Assembly (NCBI GenBank): GCA_027449125.1
Contig: DAIDME010000106.1
Coordinates: 19,312 to 83,311 of the forward strand
From: Solirubrobacterales bacterium
GTDB taxonomy: Bacteria > Actinomycetota > Thermoleophilia > Solirubrobacterales > Solirubrobacteraceae
Reading direction: 5' to 3'
Length of the DNA stretch: 64,000 nt
Shown: positions 33,140-44,052 of the stretch, piece by piece
How positions within the stretch are numbered: the first letter of the stretch is position 1
How the letters are laid out: each line of letters starts with the position of its first letter
The notes under the pieces: generated by a model
Databases searched by the model: none
What the model was told of the DNA's origin: nothing
What the model saw: only the letters and a program-made list of their open reading frames with translations
Position numbers and translations under genes: made by a program

Positions 33140-34027
33140 ATGGCGCAGATAACGATCGCGAGCGGCCTGCCGTTCGAGTACGAGACGTTCGGGAACAGCG
33201 TCGATCCACCCGTGCTGATGGTGATGGGGTTCGGCTCGCAGCTGGTCTCCTGGCCGCGCGAGTTCTGCGCGCAGCTGGCCGCCGCCGGACGCAACGTGAT
33301 CGCCTTTGACAACCGCGACTGCGGTCTGTCCGCAAAGCTCGACGGCAACGAGCCGCCGCTCGAGCAGATCGGGCTCGCGGCGGCTGCGGGCGACTTCCAG
33401 CGCGCCCGTGCGCTGGCGCCCTACACCTTCAGCGACATGAGCGACGACGGCTTCGGACTCCTGGATGCGCTCGGCATGGAGCGCGCCCACGTGGTCGGCG
33501 TCTCGATGGGCGGCATGATCGCCCAGACGATGGCGATCGAGCATCCCGAGCGGGTGCTGAGCCTGACCTCGATCATGTCGCACACCGGCGAGCCCGCTTA
33601 CGGGCAGTCAACGCCCGAAGCGCGTGCGGCACTCCTCGCGCCGGAGCCCGAGGGCCGTGACGCGTACATCGAATCGGCTGCAACCTGGCTGACCTGGCAC
33701 TCTCGACGCTACCCGGAGCTGGAGCAGACGCGCGCGATCGCAGCCGAGACATACGACCGCGGCCTCTGCCCGGCGGGCACGCGCCGTCAGCTTGCGGCGA
33801 TGCTGGCCAGCGGGCCGCGCGCCGAGGGGCTGCGGCGGCTGCGCTTGCCGACCCTGGTCATCCACGGCCTGGATGACACGCTGATCGCCCCGAGCGGCGG
33901 CGAACGCACGGCCGAGCTGGTCCCGGGAGCGAAGTTGTTGATGCTCGCGGACATGGGCCACGACCGCCCACGGCCGTTGTGGCCCGCGCTCTGCGACGCG
34001 ATCGCGGAGCACACCGCCTCGACTTGA
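33140..34027 (+). CDS. Alpha/beta-fold hydrolase
   Basis: This is a 295-residue alpha/beta hydrolase with the nucleophile elbow GVSMGG (Ser about 119), an oxyanion-type MGFGSQ strand, acid Asp in VIHGLDDTLIAPSGG and His in LADMGHDRPRP. The FDNRDCGLSAK segment after strand 4 resembles haloperoxidase- and epoxide-hydrolase-like esterases. It has no signal peptide. It stands alone between the zinc-ribbon gene and a convergent GGDEF gene. Substrate unknown. Confidence 0.9.
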   Translation: MAQITIASGLPFEYETFGNSVDPPVLMVMGFGSQLVSWPREFCAQLAAAGRNVIAFDNRDCGLSAKLDGNEPPLEQIGLAAAAGDFQRARALAPYTFSDMSDDGFGLLDALGMERAHVVGVSMGGMIAQTMAIEHPERVLSLTSIMSHTGEPAYGQSTPEARAALLAPEPEGRDAYIESAATWLTWHSRRYPELEQTRAIAAETYDRGLCPAGTRRQLAAMLASGPRAEGLRRLRLPTLVIHGLDDTLIAPSGGERTAELVPGAKLLMLADMGHDRPRPLWPALCDAIAEHTAST

Positions 34028-34045
34028 GCGGCGCCGCCGCCGCGC

Positions 34046-35059
34046 TCAGCCGGCCAGCACGGGCACCAGCTGCGCAGCCCCCGCCTGAGCCTGCGCCTTC
34101 GCCGCGTACATGCGCTTGTCAGCGCGATCGAGCCAGGACCCGAGCCGCTCTCCCTCGCGGCGCTCCGCGACGCCGAAGGACCATACCGAGGCGCTCTGGC
34201 CCCGCAGGCCGGCCGCCCACCCCTCGGCGTCCGCGGCCGTGAGCCCCGGCAGGACCGCGACGAACTCGTCGCCGCCGACGCGGGCGACGAGATCCACCGC
34301 ACGCGCGGCGGTCTGTAGCTCGGTCGCAAAGCCTGCGAGCAGCCGGTCGCCGGCGACGTGGCCGCGCTGGTCGTTGACCTGCTTGAGGCCGTCGACGTCG
34401 ATCACCACAAGGCTCGCAGCGCCCGCGCCACGCCGCCCGTCGAGGATCTCGGCTGCCGCCTGGTCGAGGCCACGGCGGTTCAGCAGTCCGGTCAGCTGGT
34501 CGTGACGAGCCTCGTGGCGCAGGTTCGCGAGCATCTGGGAGAGCAGCACCGAGAGGACCACCGACGTAGCCAGCACCGGCAGCGACTCCGCCAGCACGCG
34601 CAGGTGCTGTGGGTTGAGCCCGGTTGCGGCGCAGATCACCCCGAGCTCCAGCAGGTAGGTCAGCGTGACCACTCGCGAGCGAAAGAACCCGGTGGCCCAG
34701 ATCCCGACCCACACGAGACCGAAGCCGGCGAGCAGGCCGGCCTGCTCGCCGTGCCCGACCGCCATTATGAGGCCCGCTACCAGCACGGTGGCCGTTGCCA
34801 GCGCCAGCAGCGCACCGTCGCCGACCCTCGACCCCAACAGGACCAGCACGACCGCGACCAGCCCCAGCAAGCCGCCGCACGTCGCACACACGACGGGCGA
34901 CGTGGTGACGTAGTGGGGCAGCGCCGCCATCACGGCGACGCTGACCGCGAAGGTGCCCTGCACCAGCGCTAGCGTCCAGGTCTTTGGCGACAGGAACCTG
35001 GGCAACGAGGTCTTGGCGGTTACGGCAACCGAATTCATATCCATACTCCGGTCCATCAT
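34046..35059 (-). CDS. Membrane-bound diguanylate cyclase (GGDEF)
   Basis: This is a 337-residue protein that makes the second messenger cyclic di-GMP. The N-terminal half has six predicted spans (about residues 25-185) with no recognised sensory family. The C-terminal GGDEF domain has HDQLTGLLNRRGL, DVDGLKQVND and an intact RVGGDEFVAVL active site. RAVD sits five residues before GGDEF, so the RxxD product-inhibition site is present. The domain should be an active, feedback-inhibited cyclase. The start is one of several close Met codons. Confidence 0.92.
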   Translation of the reverse strand: MMDRSMDMNSVAVTAKTSLPRFLSPKTWTLALVQGTFAVSVAVMAALPHYVTTSPVVCATCGGLLGLVAVVLVLLGSRVGDGALLALATATVLVAGLIMAVGHGEQAGLLAGFGLVWVGIWATGFFRSRVVTLTYLLELGVICAATGLNPQHLRVLAESLPVLATSVVLSVLLSQMLANLRHEARHDQLTGLLNRRGLDQAAAEILDGRRGAGAASLVVIDVDGLKQVNDQRGHVAGDRLLAGFATELQTAARAVDLVARVGGDEFVAVLPGLTAADAEGWAAGLRGQSASVWSFGVAERREGERLGSWLDRADKRMYAAKAQAQAGAAQLVPVLAG

Positions 35060-35156
35060 CCGGGTCCATCAGCTCTACACGACGGCGGTCATCACTCCGC
35101 GACGCGGAACGCATCGGCAATTCGGACCCCGGCCTTGAGCGCTGGCCGCGGGCCGA

Positions 35157-36311
35157 TCAGCCGGCGACGTAGGCCGTGACGGACGCCGAGCGCACGACAC
35201 CCGCGCCGCTGACAGCCGTCGCCGTGTAGGTGATCTTCTCGACCGCCGCGCCGCGCCGCACGTGCACACGCAGCCGACAGGACACGATTCCGGAGACGCG
35301 ATCGCTGGCGACGCAGCGCGCCCGCGCAACCGCCCGGTAGTGACCACCTCTGCGTACGCCGGCGACGCGCACGCGCGGTGCGCCCAGGTCCATGCGGATG
35401 TGGCGCACGGTGACGCTCGCGCCGGTGCCGGCCGTGGTGCGGATCCTCCGCGTGAGCGTGGCGTCCCGCACGCTGTGTCGTAACACAACAGGCTTGGGAC
35501 AGCCGCCGACGATCACCGACCCGGCCCGGTTGCAGACGAATCTCACCGTGAGCACGGTGTGCCACCAGCCGCGGCGGTTGCGGTGGGCGCGGCTGCTTAG
35601 CACAGCGCGGATCGTCGGCTTGGTGACGAACGCATCCTCGACGGTCGGGCCGGTCACCGTCTGCGAGGCAGACGAGCCGGCGTAGCCCGCGGAGCCCGCG
35701 TAGGTGGCGGTGATCGTCTCCGTCGTATCCGCCGGTACGGTGTAGGCCAGCGTGGCAACACCGGCCGAAAGCGCGACCGACCCAAGCAGCCTGCCCTCCA
35801 CCGAGAACACGACCTCGCCGGACGGCGTACCGTCGCTCGGCGCGGTCGCCGTCACCTGCGCGGCGAGGCTCGCGGGGCCGACCGTCAGCACCGCGGTCGT
35901 GCCGGCCTGGGCGACAGGGATCGTCTGCTGGGCCTGAGCGGGTCCGTACCCGGTGCTGCCGCCGGTGCCGGGCACATCGGCGTCGATCACGCAGCTGCCC
36001 GCGTTCACGAACGAGACCACGCCCGCCTCAAGCACGCAGGCGCCGTTGGTGGTGGCCGGGTCGACCGCGAAGCTCACGGACTCGCCCGAGGGGTTCGCCG
36101 CCGCCGTGGGCGTGTAGGTCGGCCCGCCAACAACGGCATCGGTCGGCGGCGAGGATGTGAACTGGACTGTCTGCGGTGTCAGCGTCCGTGGCAGCGCCCG
36201 TTCACGGACGGCCACCGCGCTCGCGCCGGCGGTGGCGCTGAGCGCCGCGCCCGCCACGCTCGCGGCGAGGGTGAACACCAGAAGTGTGCGCGCCGGCGGC
36301 AGCTTCCACAT
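35157..36311 (-). CDS. Secreted protein with Ig-like repeats
   Basis: This is a 384-residue exported protein. A signal peptide (KLPPARTLLVFTLAASVAGAALS, cleavage near ATAGASA) is followed by Thr/Pro-rich beta repeats of the bacterial Ig-like (Big-like) type, such as VQFTSSPPTDAVVGG, FVNAGSCVIDADVPG and TATAPSDGTPSGEVVFSVEG. Three disulfide-capable Cys pairs are visible. There is no LPxTG or C-terminal membrane anchor, so it is probably secreted or loosely cell-wall bound. Function unknown; adhesion or surface structure is possible. Confidence 0.8.
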   Translation of the reverse strand: MWKLPPARTLLVFTLAASVAGAALSATAGASAVAVRERALPRTLTPQTVQFTSSPPTDAVVGGPTYTPTAAANPSGESVSFAVDPATTNGACVLEAGVVSFVNAGSCVIDADVPGTGGSTGYGPAQAQQTIPVAQAGTTAVLTVGPASLAAQVTATAPSDGTPSGEVVFSVEGRLLGSVALSAGVATLAYTVPADTTETITATYAGSAGYAGSSASQTVTGPTVEDAFVTKPTIRAVLSSRAHRNRRGWWHTVLTVRFVCNRAGSVIVGGCPKPVVLRHSVRDATLTRRIRTTAGTGASVTVRHIRMDLGAPRVRVAGVRRGGHYRAVARARCVASDRVSGIVSCRLRVHVRRGAAVEKITYTATAVSGAGVVRSASVTAYVAG

Positions 36312-36327
36312 AAGCGGTCATCCCCTG

Positions 36328-36348
36328 GGCGCCGCCGGACGCGGCGCC
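36328..36348 (-). terminator. Candidate hairpin terminator after the SDR gene
   Basis: An 8-bp perfect stem (36328-36335 with 36341-36348) with a 5-nt loop lies between the SDR gene and the Ig-like secreted protein. It may end the upstream gene's transcript or lie in the leader of the next. Just beside it, GTAGCGGAGCA occurs twice (36351-36361 and 36364-36374). Confidence 0.45.
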
Positions 36349-36452
36349 TGGTAGCGGAGCAGCGTAGCGGAGCACGGCCAGCGCGGCGAGCGCTGGGCGG
36401 ATGGTTGCGGCGCCGTCGCGGCCCGTCAACAGCGAGCGGAGCACAGCTGCGG

Positions 36453-37490
36453 TCAGCCTGCCGGCGGCCGGCTGGCGCCAGGGGCCGCCAGCGCGGCGAT
36501 CAGCTCCGCTTCGCGCGCGGCCGACAGGCCGGCCCGGCGCGGCCGGGTCAACCCCAGCTGGCGTTCCCAGGCCAGCGTGTCGGTGATGGTCTCCGCTGGC
36601 GGCCGGCGCTTCAGGCCCGCGCCGAGAGCGCGGCTGCCGTCGCGAGCACAGAAGCCTCGCCACTGCGGGTCGGCCAGCCAAAGCGCCAGTGACTCCTCCC
36701 CCATGAACTCCCCGACGCCGTGCTGCAGGAGCCAGCCGTGCGGGGCGCGCACGAGCGGCCCCGAGTGCCCGCCGATCCGGCGCGAGAGCTCGACCCAGGC
36801 GGCGAGCGTGAGCCGTTCGCCGACCACGTCGTAGGTACCGCATTCACCTCTGGCGGCGCAAACGAGCAGCCAGCTCGCGAGGTCGCGAACGTCGATCGCC
36901 TGCACGGATGCGCGGTCGCCGTCGTCAGGCACGAGCATCGCGGCGCCGCCGTCGCGTGCCGCCCTGGCAACCCAGTAGCCACCACGGTCGCTCGGGTCAC
37001 CGGGGCCGGCTATCAGGCCCGAGCGCGCGATCAGCAGGCCAGCCTCACCGGCGGCGCGACAGGCGAGCTCACAGGCGACCTTGGCCTCGCCGTAGAGCTC
37101 AGCCCCGGCCCGATCCTCATCGGTCGGAGCGAGCAGAGCCGCGGTCTCGTCCGCCCCGATCGCGGCGTGTGACGCGTAGACGCTGCCGGAGGAGACGTAG
37201 ATCCAGTGCCGGGCGCGATCACGCAGCGCCGCGAGGGCGGTGCGTACCATCCGGGGCTGCCAGCTGAGCTCCACCACCGCGTCCCAGTGCTCCTCGCGCA
37301 CCGCGTCGTAGGCGTCCGGCTCAAACCGGTCGGCCCGGACCAGCCGCGCGCCCGCCGCCGCCGGGCCGCTCACGCCGCGGGCCAGGCAGGTCACGGAGTG
37401 ACCCTGCGCCAGTGCTTGACTGGAGATCTCGCGCCCGAGCCAGGCCGTCCCGCCGAGCACCAGGAGCTTGAGCTGCGAGCCGGCCGCCAC
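36453..37490 (-). CDS. NAD-dependent epimerase/dehydratase (atypical SDR)
   Basis: This is an approximately 345-residue Rossmann protein. The nucleotide-binding motif LVLGGTAWLGREIS is at its start. WIYVSSGSVYASH and LYGEAKVACE carry the SDR Ser and the YxxxK-like Tyr/Lys, and ARSGLIAGPGD is the substrate loop. This is the extended SDR pattern of UDP-sugar epimerases and plant CSP41-like proteins. GTG at 37490 is chosen because the longer frame to 37586 adds unrelated residues. No sugar-pathway neighbours help assign a substrate. Confidence 0.82.
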   Translation of the reverse strand: MAAGSQLKLLVLGGTAWLGREISSQALAQGHSVTCLARGVSGPAAAGARLVRADRFEPDAYDAVREEHWDAVVELSWQPRMVRTALAALRDRARHWIYVSSGSVYASHAAIGADETAALLAPTDEDRAGAELYGEAKVACELACRAAGEAGLLIARSGLIAGPGDPSDRGGYWVARAARDGGAAMLVPDDGDRASVQAIDVRDLASWLLVCAARGECGTYDVVGERLTLAAWVELSRRIGGHSGPLVRAPHGWLLQHGVGEFMGEESLALWLADPQWRGFCARDGSRALGAGLKRRPPAETITDTLAWERQLGLTRPRRAGLSAAREAELIAALAAPGASRPPAG

Positions 37491-37616
37491 GCGGCAGATC
37501 GTAGCGACCCTGAAAGCCGGCGGATTTTCGCTCAAATTGCGCGAAGTGGCCCTGTGCCCGCTTGCGTTAGAAGCACCGCCTCGCATAGATTTGACGCAGC
37601 GGTTCGGGAGGGAGCA

Positions 37617-37826
37617 ATGTCCGCGAAAGCCAAGCGAGACGGCTCCCGACGGCGAGCGACAGAGCTTTTTCCGCGCGCAGGCTACGCGCGTGAGCAGGCA
37701 CGGTCATCGCCCCCGAGCCGCTTTTCGTCCCGCGAGGGACTCAGCGCCGCAACTCAGGCCGCGGCGGCGCGGCTGCGGTCCGCGCTGACGACCACCCGGT
37801 CGCGCCCGGTCGCCTTGGCCTCGTAG
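37617..37826 (+). CDS. Possible small basic protein (uncertain)
   Basis: This is a 69-codon frame beginning with ATG 37617 after an excellent GGGAGGGA ribosome-binding site (4-nt spacer). A plausible promoter TTGCGT-18-TAGATT lies upstream (37562-37591). The product is Arg/Ser/Ala-rich with no recognised domain. Its last 73 bp are antisense to the end of the downstream GGDEF gene, where the frame may be only a shadow. The start signals are better than the protein. Treat as a candidate. Confidence 0.3.
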   Translation: MSAKAKRDGSRRRATELFPRAGYAREQARSSPPSRFSSREGLSAATQAAAARLRSALTTTRSRPVALAS

Positions 37827-38905
37827 AGAGCGCGGTCGGCGCGCGCAAACCAGGCGTCGGCGGCCTCGCCGGCGAGCGCCTCCGCGACCCCGGCGCTCAC
37901 CGTGGCCGCCGTTCCGCAGCTTTGCCCGTCCCCTGCCAGCGACCGCACGGCGGCGAGGAACCGCTCAGCGAGCCTGGTCGCGTCGTCGAGCGCTGCGTCG
38001 CGCAGGATGACCGCGAACTCGTCGCCGCCAAGTCGTGTGACGACATCGGCGCGCCGCGGAAAGCAGCGGGCGAGCGCACCCGCAACCGACGCGAGCGTCA
38101 GATCGCCGCAGGCATGCCCTTGCGCGTCGTTGATCTGCTTGAAACCGTCGATGTCGACCAGCACGAGGCTCGCCGGCTCGCCCGCGAGCGTGTGGACCTG
38201 CAGCACCCGCGGCAGCTCGCGCTGGAACACACCGCGGTTGCAGAGCTTCGTCAGCGGATCGATGTCGGCCTCGCGGCGGGTGTCCTCCAGCTCAACGGTC
38301 AGCCGATCGACGCGCTGACCGAGCTCGCGTGCGAGCTCCAGCTGGCGGGCGCTGCGCTCGTTGATCAGCTCGGTGAGCCGCTGCACGCTCTCGAGCGCAA
38401 GCGCTTTGAGCTCCGCCGCCGGAGCGTCGGCCGCAGCCCGCAGGCGCGCCAGCTGGCCGGCGGCCTCGGAATCGGCGGCGCTGTCGCCGATGAGCGCCCG
38501 GGAGAAGCGCTCGACGACCAGCCAGACAGCGTCCTGGAGCTCGCCGATCGCCTGCGATGTGCTGGCCCGGTCCGCGCGCACGTGTGCGACCACATGCCGG
38601 CACAGTCCGTCCCAGTCGCGGTCCCGGACGAGCAGTTCCGGTGCGCCCGGCGGTGGCGCGAGGACGAGGACGTGTCGGGCCCACGCTTCCAGCTCGCCTG
38701 CCGCCTCGGAGTCGGCGCTCGCGGCATCCCGCAGCGCTCGCAGGATCGCGGCCACGGCATCCAGCGCCGCATGCGGAGCCTGCTCGGAGTGTGGCCGCGC
38801 AGGCTCCTCCTCCAGCGGACCCGCCGTGGCCGCCGGTTCCGTGACCGCGAGATCGACCTCGACGAGGCTGGAACGTCGCAGATTCATCGTTGGTTGGATC
38901 GTCAC
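37754..38905 (-). CDS. Soluble diguanylate cyclase (GGDEF)
   Basis: This is a 383-residue protein with no membrane span. An acidic, helical N-terminal region of about 190 residues includes a coiled-coil-like ELGQRVDRLTVELEDTRREA just before the C-terminal GGDEF domain, and may control dimerisation. The catalytic domain has DPLTKLCNRGVFQ, DIDGFKQIND and RLGGDEFAVIL. RRAD sits five residues before GGDEF (inhibitory RxxD site present). It should be an active c-di-GMP synthase. No EAL or HD-GYP phosphodiesterase is in the window. Confidence 0.92.
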   Translation of the reverse strand: MTIQPTMNLRRSSLVEVDLAVTEPAATAGPLEEEPARPHSEQAPHAALDAVAAILRALRDAASADSEAAGELEAWARHVLVLAPPPGAPELLVRDRDWDGLCRHVVAHVRADRASTSQAIGELQDAVWLVVERFSRALIGDSAADSEAAGQLARLRAAADAPAAELKALALESVQRLTELINERSARQLELARELGQRVDRLTVELEDTRREADIDPLTKLCNRGVFQRELPRVLQVHTLAGEPASLVLVDIDGFKQINDAQGHACGDLTLASVAGALARCFPRRADVVTRLGGDEFAVILRDAALDDATRLAERFLAAVRSLAGDGQSCGTAATVSAGVAEALAGEAADAWFARADRALYEAKATGRDRVVVSADRSRAAAA

Positions 38906-39133
38906 GACGCAGATTTACTTGAGCCTTGACGGCTACGGCCTCCAGCACCGATCGCGTGCCCACGCTCGCCGCGGCCCGCACACAGCCACGCCCCGCGGAT
39001 GATCCCGGTTGCCTGCGCAAGAACCGCGCGACCTGGGTACGCTGGGGACGCGCCCGTCGCGCCGACCCCGTCGGGCTCACGATTCCGCTTGGCGTGGGGC
39101 GGCTCACGCCGATACGCGCAGTGCCGAAGACCA

Positions 39134-39907
39134 ATGGATCAAGACCTCTCTCCGCAACCTGACCAGGGTCTCATCGAGCCTGGCGCGCCCGCGCTCGACC
39201 TCGACCGCGATGGCTTCGAGGCTGTCCCGCTCGTCACGCCACCGGCACCACCCTCGCCCGCTCGCAAGACGACCGCCAAAGCACGGGCGGTCGCGGAGCT
39301 GGTGGTGACGGTCGCCGTGGCGGGAATCTTCGCGCTGCTGATCCAGGCCTTTCTGGTCAAGCCGTACAAGATCCCGAGCGGGTCGATGATCCCGACGCTG
39401 ATGATCGGTCAGCGGATCCTGGTCGACCGCCTTGCCACCCACCCGACGCTCGGCGAGGTGGTGGTCTTCCATCCGCCCAAGGGTGCGCTGGTCGGCGCTG
39501 ACGGCGTCTGCGGCAACGCCCACCAGGGCTACGGCCACCGGCAGCCCTGCGACCGTGACTCAGGCGGCCCGTCGTCACAGACCTATGTCAAGCGGGTCGT
39601 CGGCCTGCCCGGCGACCACCTGAAGATCATCGACGGCTACGTCTACCTCAACGGCAAGCGTGAGAGCTTCGGCTACCACCCCAGGGCGGACGCCCACATC
39701 AACGGGTTCGTGGCCTGCAGCCCCGCGGAGGCCTCGTACTGCAACTTCCCGCAGACGATCACGGTGCCCAAGGGCTACTACTACATGATGGGCAACAACC
39801 GCGGTGTCTCCGATGACAGCCGCTACTGGGGCCCGGTGCCGCAGTCCTCGATCATCGGCACCGCGTTCTTCACCTACTGGCCGCTCGGCCGCATCGGCAC
39901 GCTCTGA
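39134..39907 (+). CDS. lepB: Signal peptidase I
   Basis: This is a 257-residue type I signal peptidase that removes Sec/Tat signal peptides at the outer face of the membrane. A proline-rich cytoplasmic N-terminus of about 45 residues precedes one span (about 52-75). The nucleophile is Ser about 84 in PSGSMIPTL and the general base is Lys about 153 in YVKRVVGLPGD. MGNNRGVSDDSRYWGPV is box E. A Cys-containing insert (VCGNAHQGYGHRQPCD) between boxes is longer than in E. coli. ATG at 39134 is chosen over the frame start at 38999, which lies outside the family. Confidence 0.95.
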   Translation: MDQDLSPQPDQGLIEPGAPALDLDRDGFEAVPLVTPPAPPSPARKTTAKARAVAELVVTVAVAGIFALLIQAFLVKPYKIPSGSMIPTLMIGQRILVDRLATHPTLGEVVVFHPPKGALVGADGVCGNAHQGYGHRQPCDRDSGGPSSQTYVKRVVGLPGDHLKIIDGYVYLNGKRESFGYHPRADAHINGFVACSPAEASYCNFPQTITVPKGYYYMMGNNRGVSDDSRYWGPVPQSSIIGTAFFTYWPLGRIGTL

Positions 39908-39916
39908 CCGGCCGCG

Positions 39917-41695
<1,779 letters not shown>

Positions 41696-41701
41696 GACCG
41701 A

Positions 41702-42586
41702 TCAGGCGAGGCCCAGCCGCGCGCAGACCAGTGGCGCGGCCGGCGCCACCTCTGCCGAGAGCTGCGGCAGGAGCACCGCCCACCCTGGCTGCAGGGCGAC
41801 CGCCTGCCGCACGAGCTCCAGGCCACGATCGACCGCACCGGTCTGGACGGCCCCGAGACCGGCCCAGAAGAGCAGCTCGTGGTTACCCGGAGCGAGCGCG
41901 AACGCCCGCTCGTAGAGCGCCGCCGCCTGATCGTGGCGCCCTTCCCCGGTGAGCTCGTCGCCACGGCTTGCGAGCTCGTAGGCCTGATGCAGCTCGTAGA
42001 GCCGGCGCAGCTCGACGAGCGGCTCGGGGTGATCCTCGACGTGCAGCCTGACATCCGCCTGCCAGCGCTCGCCTGTCGCCGGCACCACCAGGAGCGCCGC
42101 CGACTGGCGACCGCGGACGTCGCCACCGGCGGCCTCGGCGGCGTCGAGCGCCGCGAGCAGGCGGCTGGCCAGCGGGCCAGCCGCCGTGGTGAAGACCTCC
42201 AGCATCCGCGGCCACACCTCGGAGCTGGCCATGATGTTGGCCTGGCAGGAGACCTGCTCGCCGGTCACGTGCCCGGCATGGGTCATGCAGCTCTCACCGG
42301 TGTGCGCGGCCACGCCTCCGTTTGCGTCGACGATCGCCAGCTGGCGGCTCGCCGCGCCCGGGTCGGCCGCGATCAGCTGCTCGAGCGCCTCACGCGCACT
42401 CGCCCCGGCGGCCAGCAGCTCGAGCGCGTCGGGGCCGTGGGCGACGCGCACATTCGCCTGGGTGGCGACCGCGCCCACCCCCGGGCGCGCCCACGGCACC
42501 GTCGGGCCGACGGCGAACCAGTGCGACTGCACGGCAACGCCGAGCTCTCCGGTCTGCGGGTCGCGGGCGACGATCGAATAGGTCAC
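41702..42586 (-). CDS. DUF1028-domain protein with TPR-like tail
   Basis: This is an approximately 294-residue protein. The N-terminal Ntn-hydrolase-like DUF1028 domain begins TYSIVARDPQTGELGVAVQS and continues with WARPGVGAVATQANVR and THTG-like AAHTGESCMTHAGHVTG. The C-terminal 80 residues (RHDQAAALYERAFALAPGN, then LLFWAGLGAVQTG) resemble one to two tetratricopeptide repeats. GTG at 42586 follows AGGAGG directly; the longer frame to 42715 lacks support. Family function unknown; relatives are linked to peptidase-like activity. Confidence 0.85.
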   Translation of the reverse strand: MTYSIVARDPQTGELGVAVQSHWFAVGPTVPWARPGVGAVATQANVRVAHGPDALELLAAGASAREALEQLIAADPGAASRQLAIVDANGGVAAHTGESCMTHAGHVTGEQVSCQANIMASSEVWPRMLEVFTTAAGPLASRLLAALDAAEAAGGDVRGRQSAALLVVPATGERWQADVRLHVEDHPEPLVELRRLYELHQAYELASRGDELTGEGRHDQAAALYERAFALAPGNHELLFWAGLGAVQTGAVDRGLELVRQAVALQPGWAVLLPQLSAEVAPAAPLVCARLGLA

Positions 42587-42665
42587 GCCTCCTATCGTAG
42601 GCGCCCGCCGCAACGGGTGGGCGCCCGGGCCGGCTCGGACAATGTCCGGGTGCGTGAGGCGACGC

Positions 42666-43865
42666 TCACGACGAGCCGCATTCACCCTGGCAGCGCACCG
42701 CAAGCAACGCGACATCGTCCTCGAGCGGCCCGTCGTTGAGCGCCTCCACGTGGTCCAGCAGGCCGTCTGGAACCAGGTCCCAGGTCGCGTCGGGGCCGGC
42801 TCCCGCGAGCAGGCCGATCAGCCCGTCGATCCCGAGCCGCGCGCCGCGGGACACGACGCGCCCCTCATAGATCCCGTCGGAGTAGAGCAGCAGCGTCCAC
42901 TGCCCGCCGAGCCGGATCTCATGCAGGTCCCAGCGCGGCGGCAGGCCGATGCCGAGCGGTGGCCCCCCTCCGTGTTCGGTCAGCGGGCTCACACCTTCCG
43001 CGGTGGCGATCAGCGGCGGCGGGTGCCCTGCGAGCGCGAGGCTGGCCGTACCCAGGTTGAGGTCCAGCTCGATACTGGCGAGCGTCGCGTATACGTGCTC
43101 GGCGTGGCGCTCCTGGTTTGTGAGACGGTCGAGCGTCTCCAACAGCTGCAGCTGCCCGACCCCCGCGAAGATCAGGGTCCGCCATGCGATGCGAAGCTGT
43201 ACGCCGAGCGCGGCCTCGTCCGGACCGTGGCCGCACACGTCACCCAGGACCACCTGGAGCCGCGCCGGCGAGCTCTGGACGACATCGAAGAAGTCGCCGC
43301 CCAGCACCTGCCTGCGGTCACCGGGGCGGTAGCCGGAGCGCACCTGGACCCGCGGGTCGTCGAGCAGGAACCGCGGCATCAGGCCACGCTGCACGCGACT
43401 CGCCTCGGCGCTCTGGTAGCGCAGCATCGCGAGCTCGCGGGCGTACCGCTCGGCCCGCTTGCGCTGGACCGAGTGCCGGATCGCACGGGCGAGCGAATGC
43501 CCAGGGCTCGTCTGCCGCCACACATAGTCCTGCGCGCCCGCGCTGAGCGCCGCGACACCAGCGCTCTCATCTCCGTCGGCCACCAGCATCACCACAGGCA
43601 GGTCCGGGTTGCCCGAGCGGATCTGCGCCAACGTGTCCATGCTGGAGGCATGTGGCCCGTCGGCAGCCAGCAGCACGCAGTCGGCCCCTTCGCCGAGCGC
43701 CGGGCCGGCGTCAGCCGCGCTGGCCATGATCGCGACGCGCAGGCGGGGCCAGACGGCCCGGAGGCGTCCGACCAGCGCCTGCGCCTGCGCTTCGTCGGCA
43801 TCGATCAGCACCAGTTGCTCGGGGTCACCCGACCGCCGGGCTGACACCTCTGTGCGTGATCTCAT
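42666..43865 (-). CDS. SpoIIE/PP2C-type phosphatase with degenerate receiver domain (RsbU-like)
   Basis: This is a 399-residue phosphatase expected to dephosphorylate a STAS anti-anti-sigma factor and switch on the nearby sigma factor. The first ~130 residues have a CheY-like fold, but the strand that should carry the phospho-Asp reads DCVLLAADGPH, with Ala in the acceptor place, and the usual Lys is absent. It is therefore probably a pseudo-receiver controlled by binding rather than phosphorylation. The PP2C/SpoIIE domain is complete: GGDFFDVV, GDVCGHGPDEA, SDGIYEGR and EDDVALLAVR, which carry the metal Asp residues. It starts a cluster of stress-response regulators. Confidence 0.88.
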   Translation of the reverse strand: MRSRTEVSARRSGDPEQLVLIDADEAQAQALVGRLRAVWPRLRVAIMASAADAGPALGEGADCVLLAADGPHASSMDTLAQIRSGNPDLPVVMLVADGDESAGVAALSAGAQDYVWRQTSPGHSLARAIRHSVQRKRAERYARELAMLRYQSAEASRVQRGLMPRFLLDDPRVQVRSGYRPGDRRQVLGGDFFDVVQSSPARLQVVLGDVCGHGPDEAALGVQLRIAWRTLIFAGVGQLQLLETLDRLTNQERHAEHVYATLASIELDLNLGTASLALAGHPPPLIATAEGVSPLTEHGGGPPLGIGLPPRWDLHEIRLGGQWTLLLYSDGIYEGRVVSRGARLGIDGLIGLLAGAGPDATWDLVPDGLLDHVEALNDGPLEDDVALLAVRCQGECGSS

Positions 43866-44052
43866 GTTGCTAACCCCCGTCTCTGGTCAGCCGCGCTCCG
43901 CTTGCCCTGTTGGCGAACGCGGCGCTTGGATGCGGTTGCCGCCAACGGCGGAACTTTCCGCTCGCCCGCGCGTTCAAACGGTGACGGTACAGGCGGAAAG
44001 CTGCCGCGCGTGGCGTACGCCCGCGCGGAGGCGTGACAGAGGCTGGCGAGAG

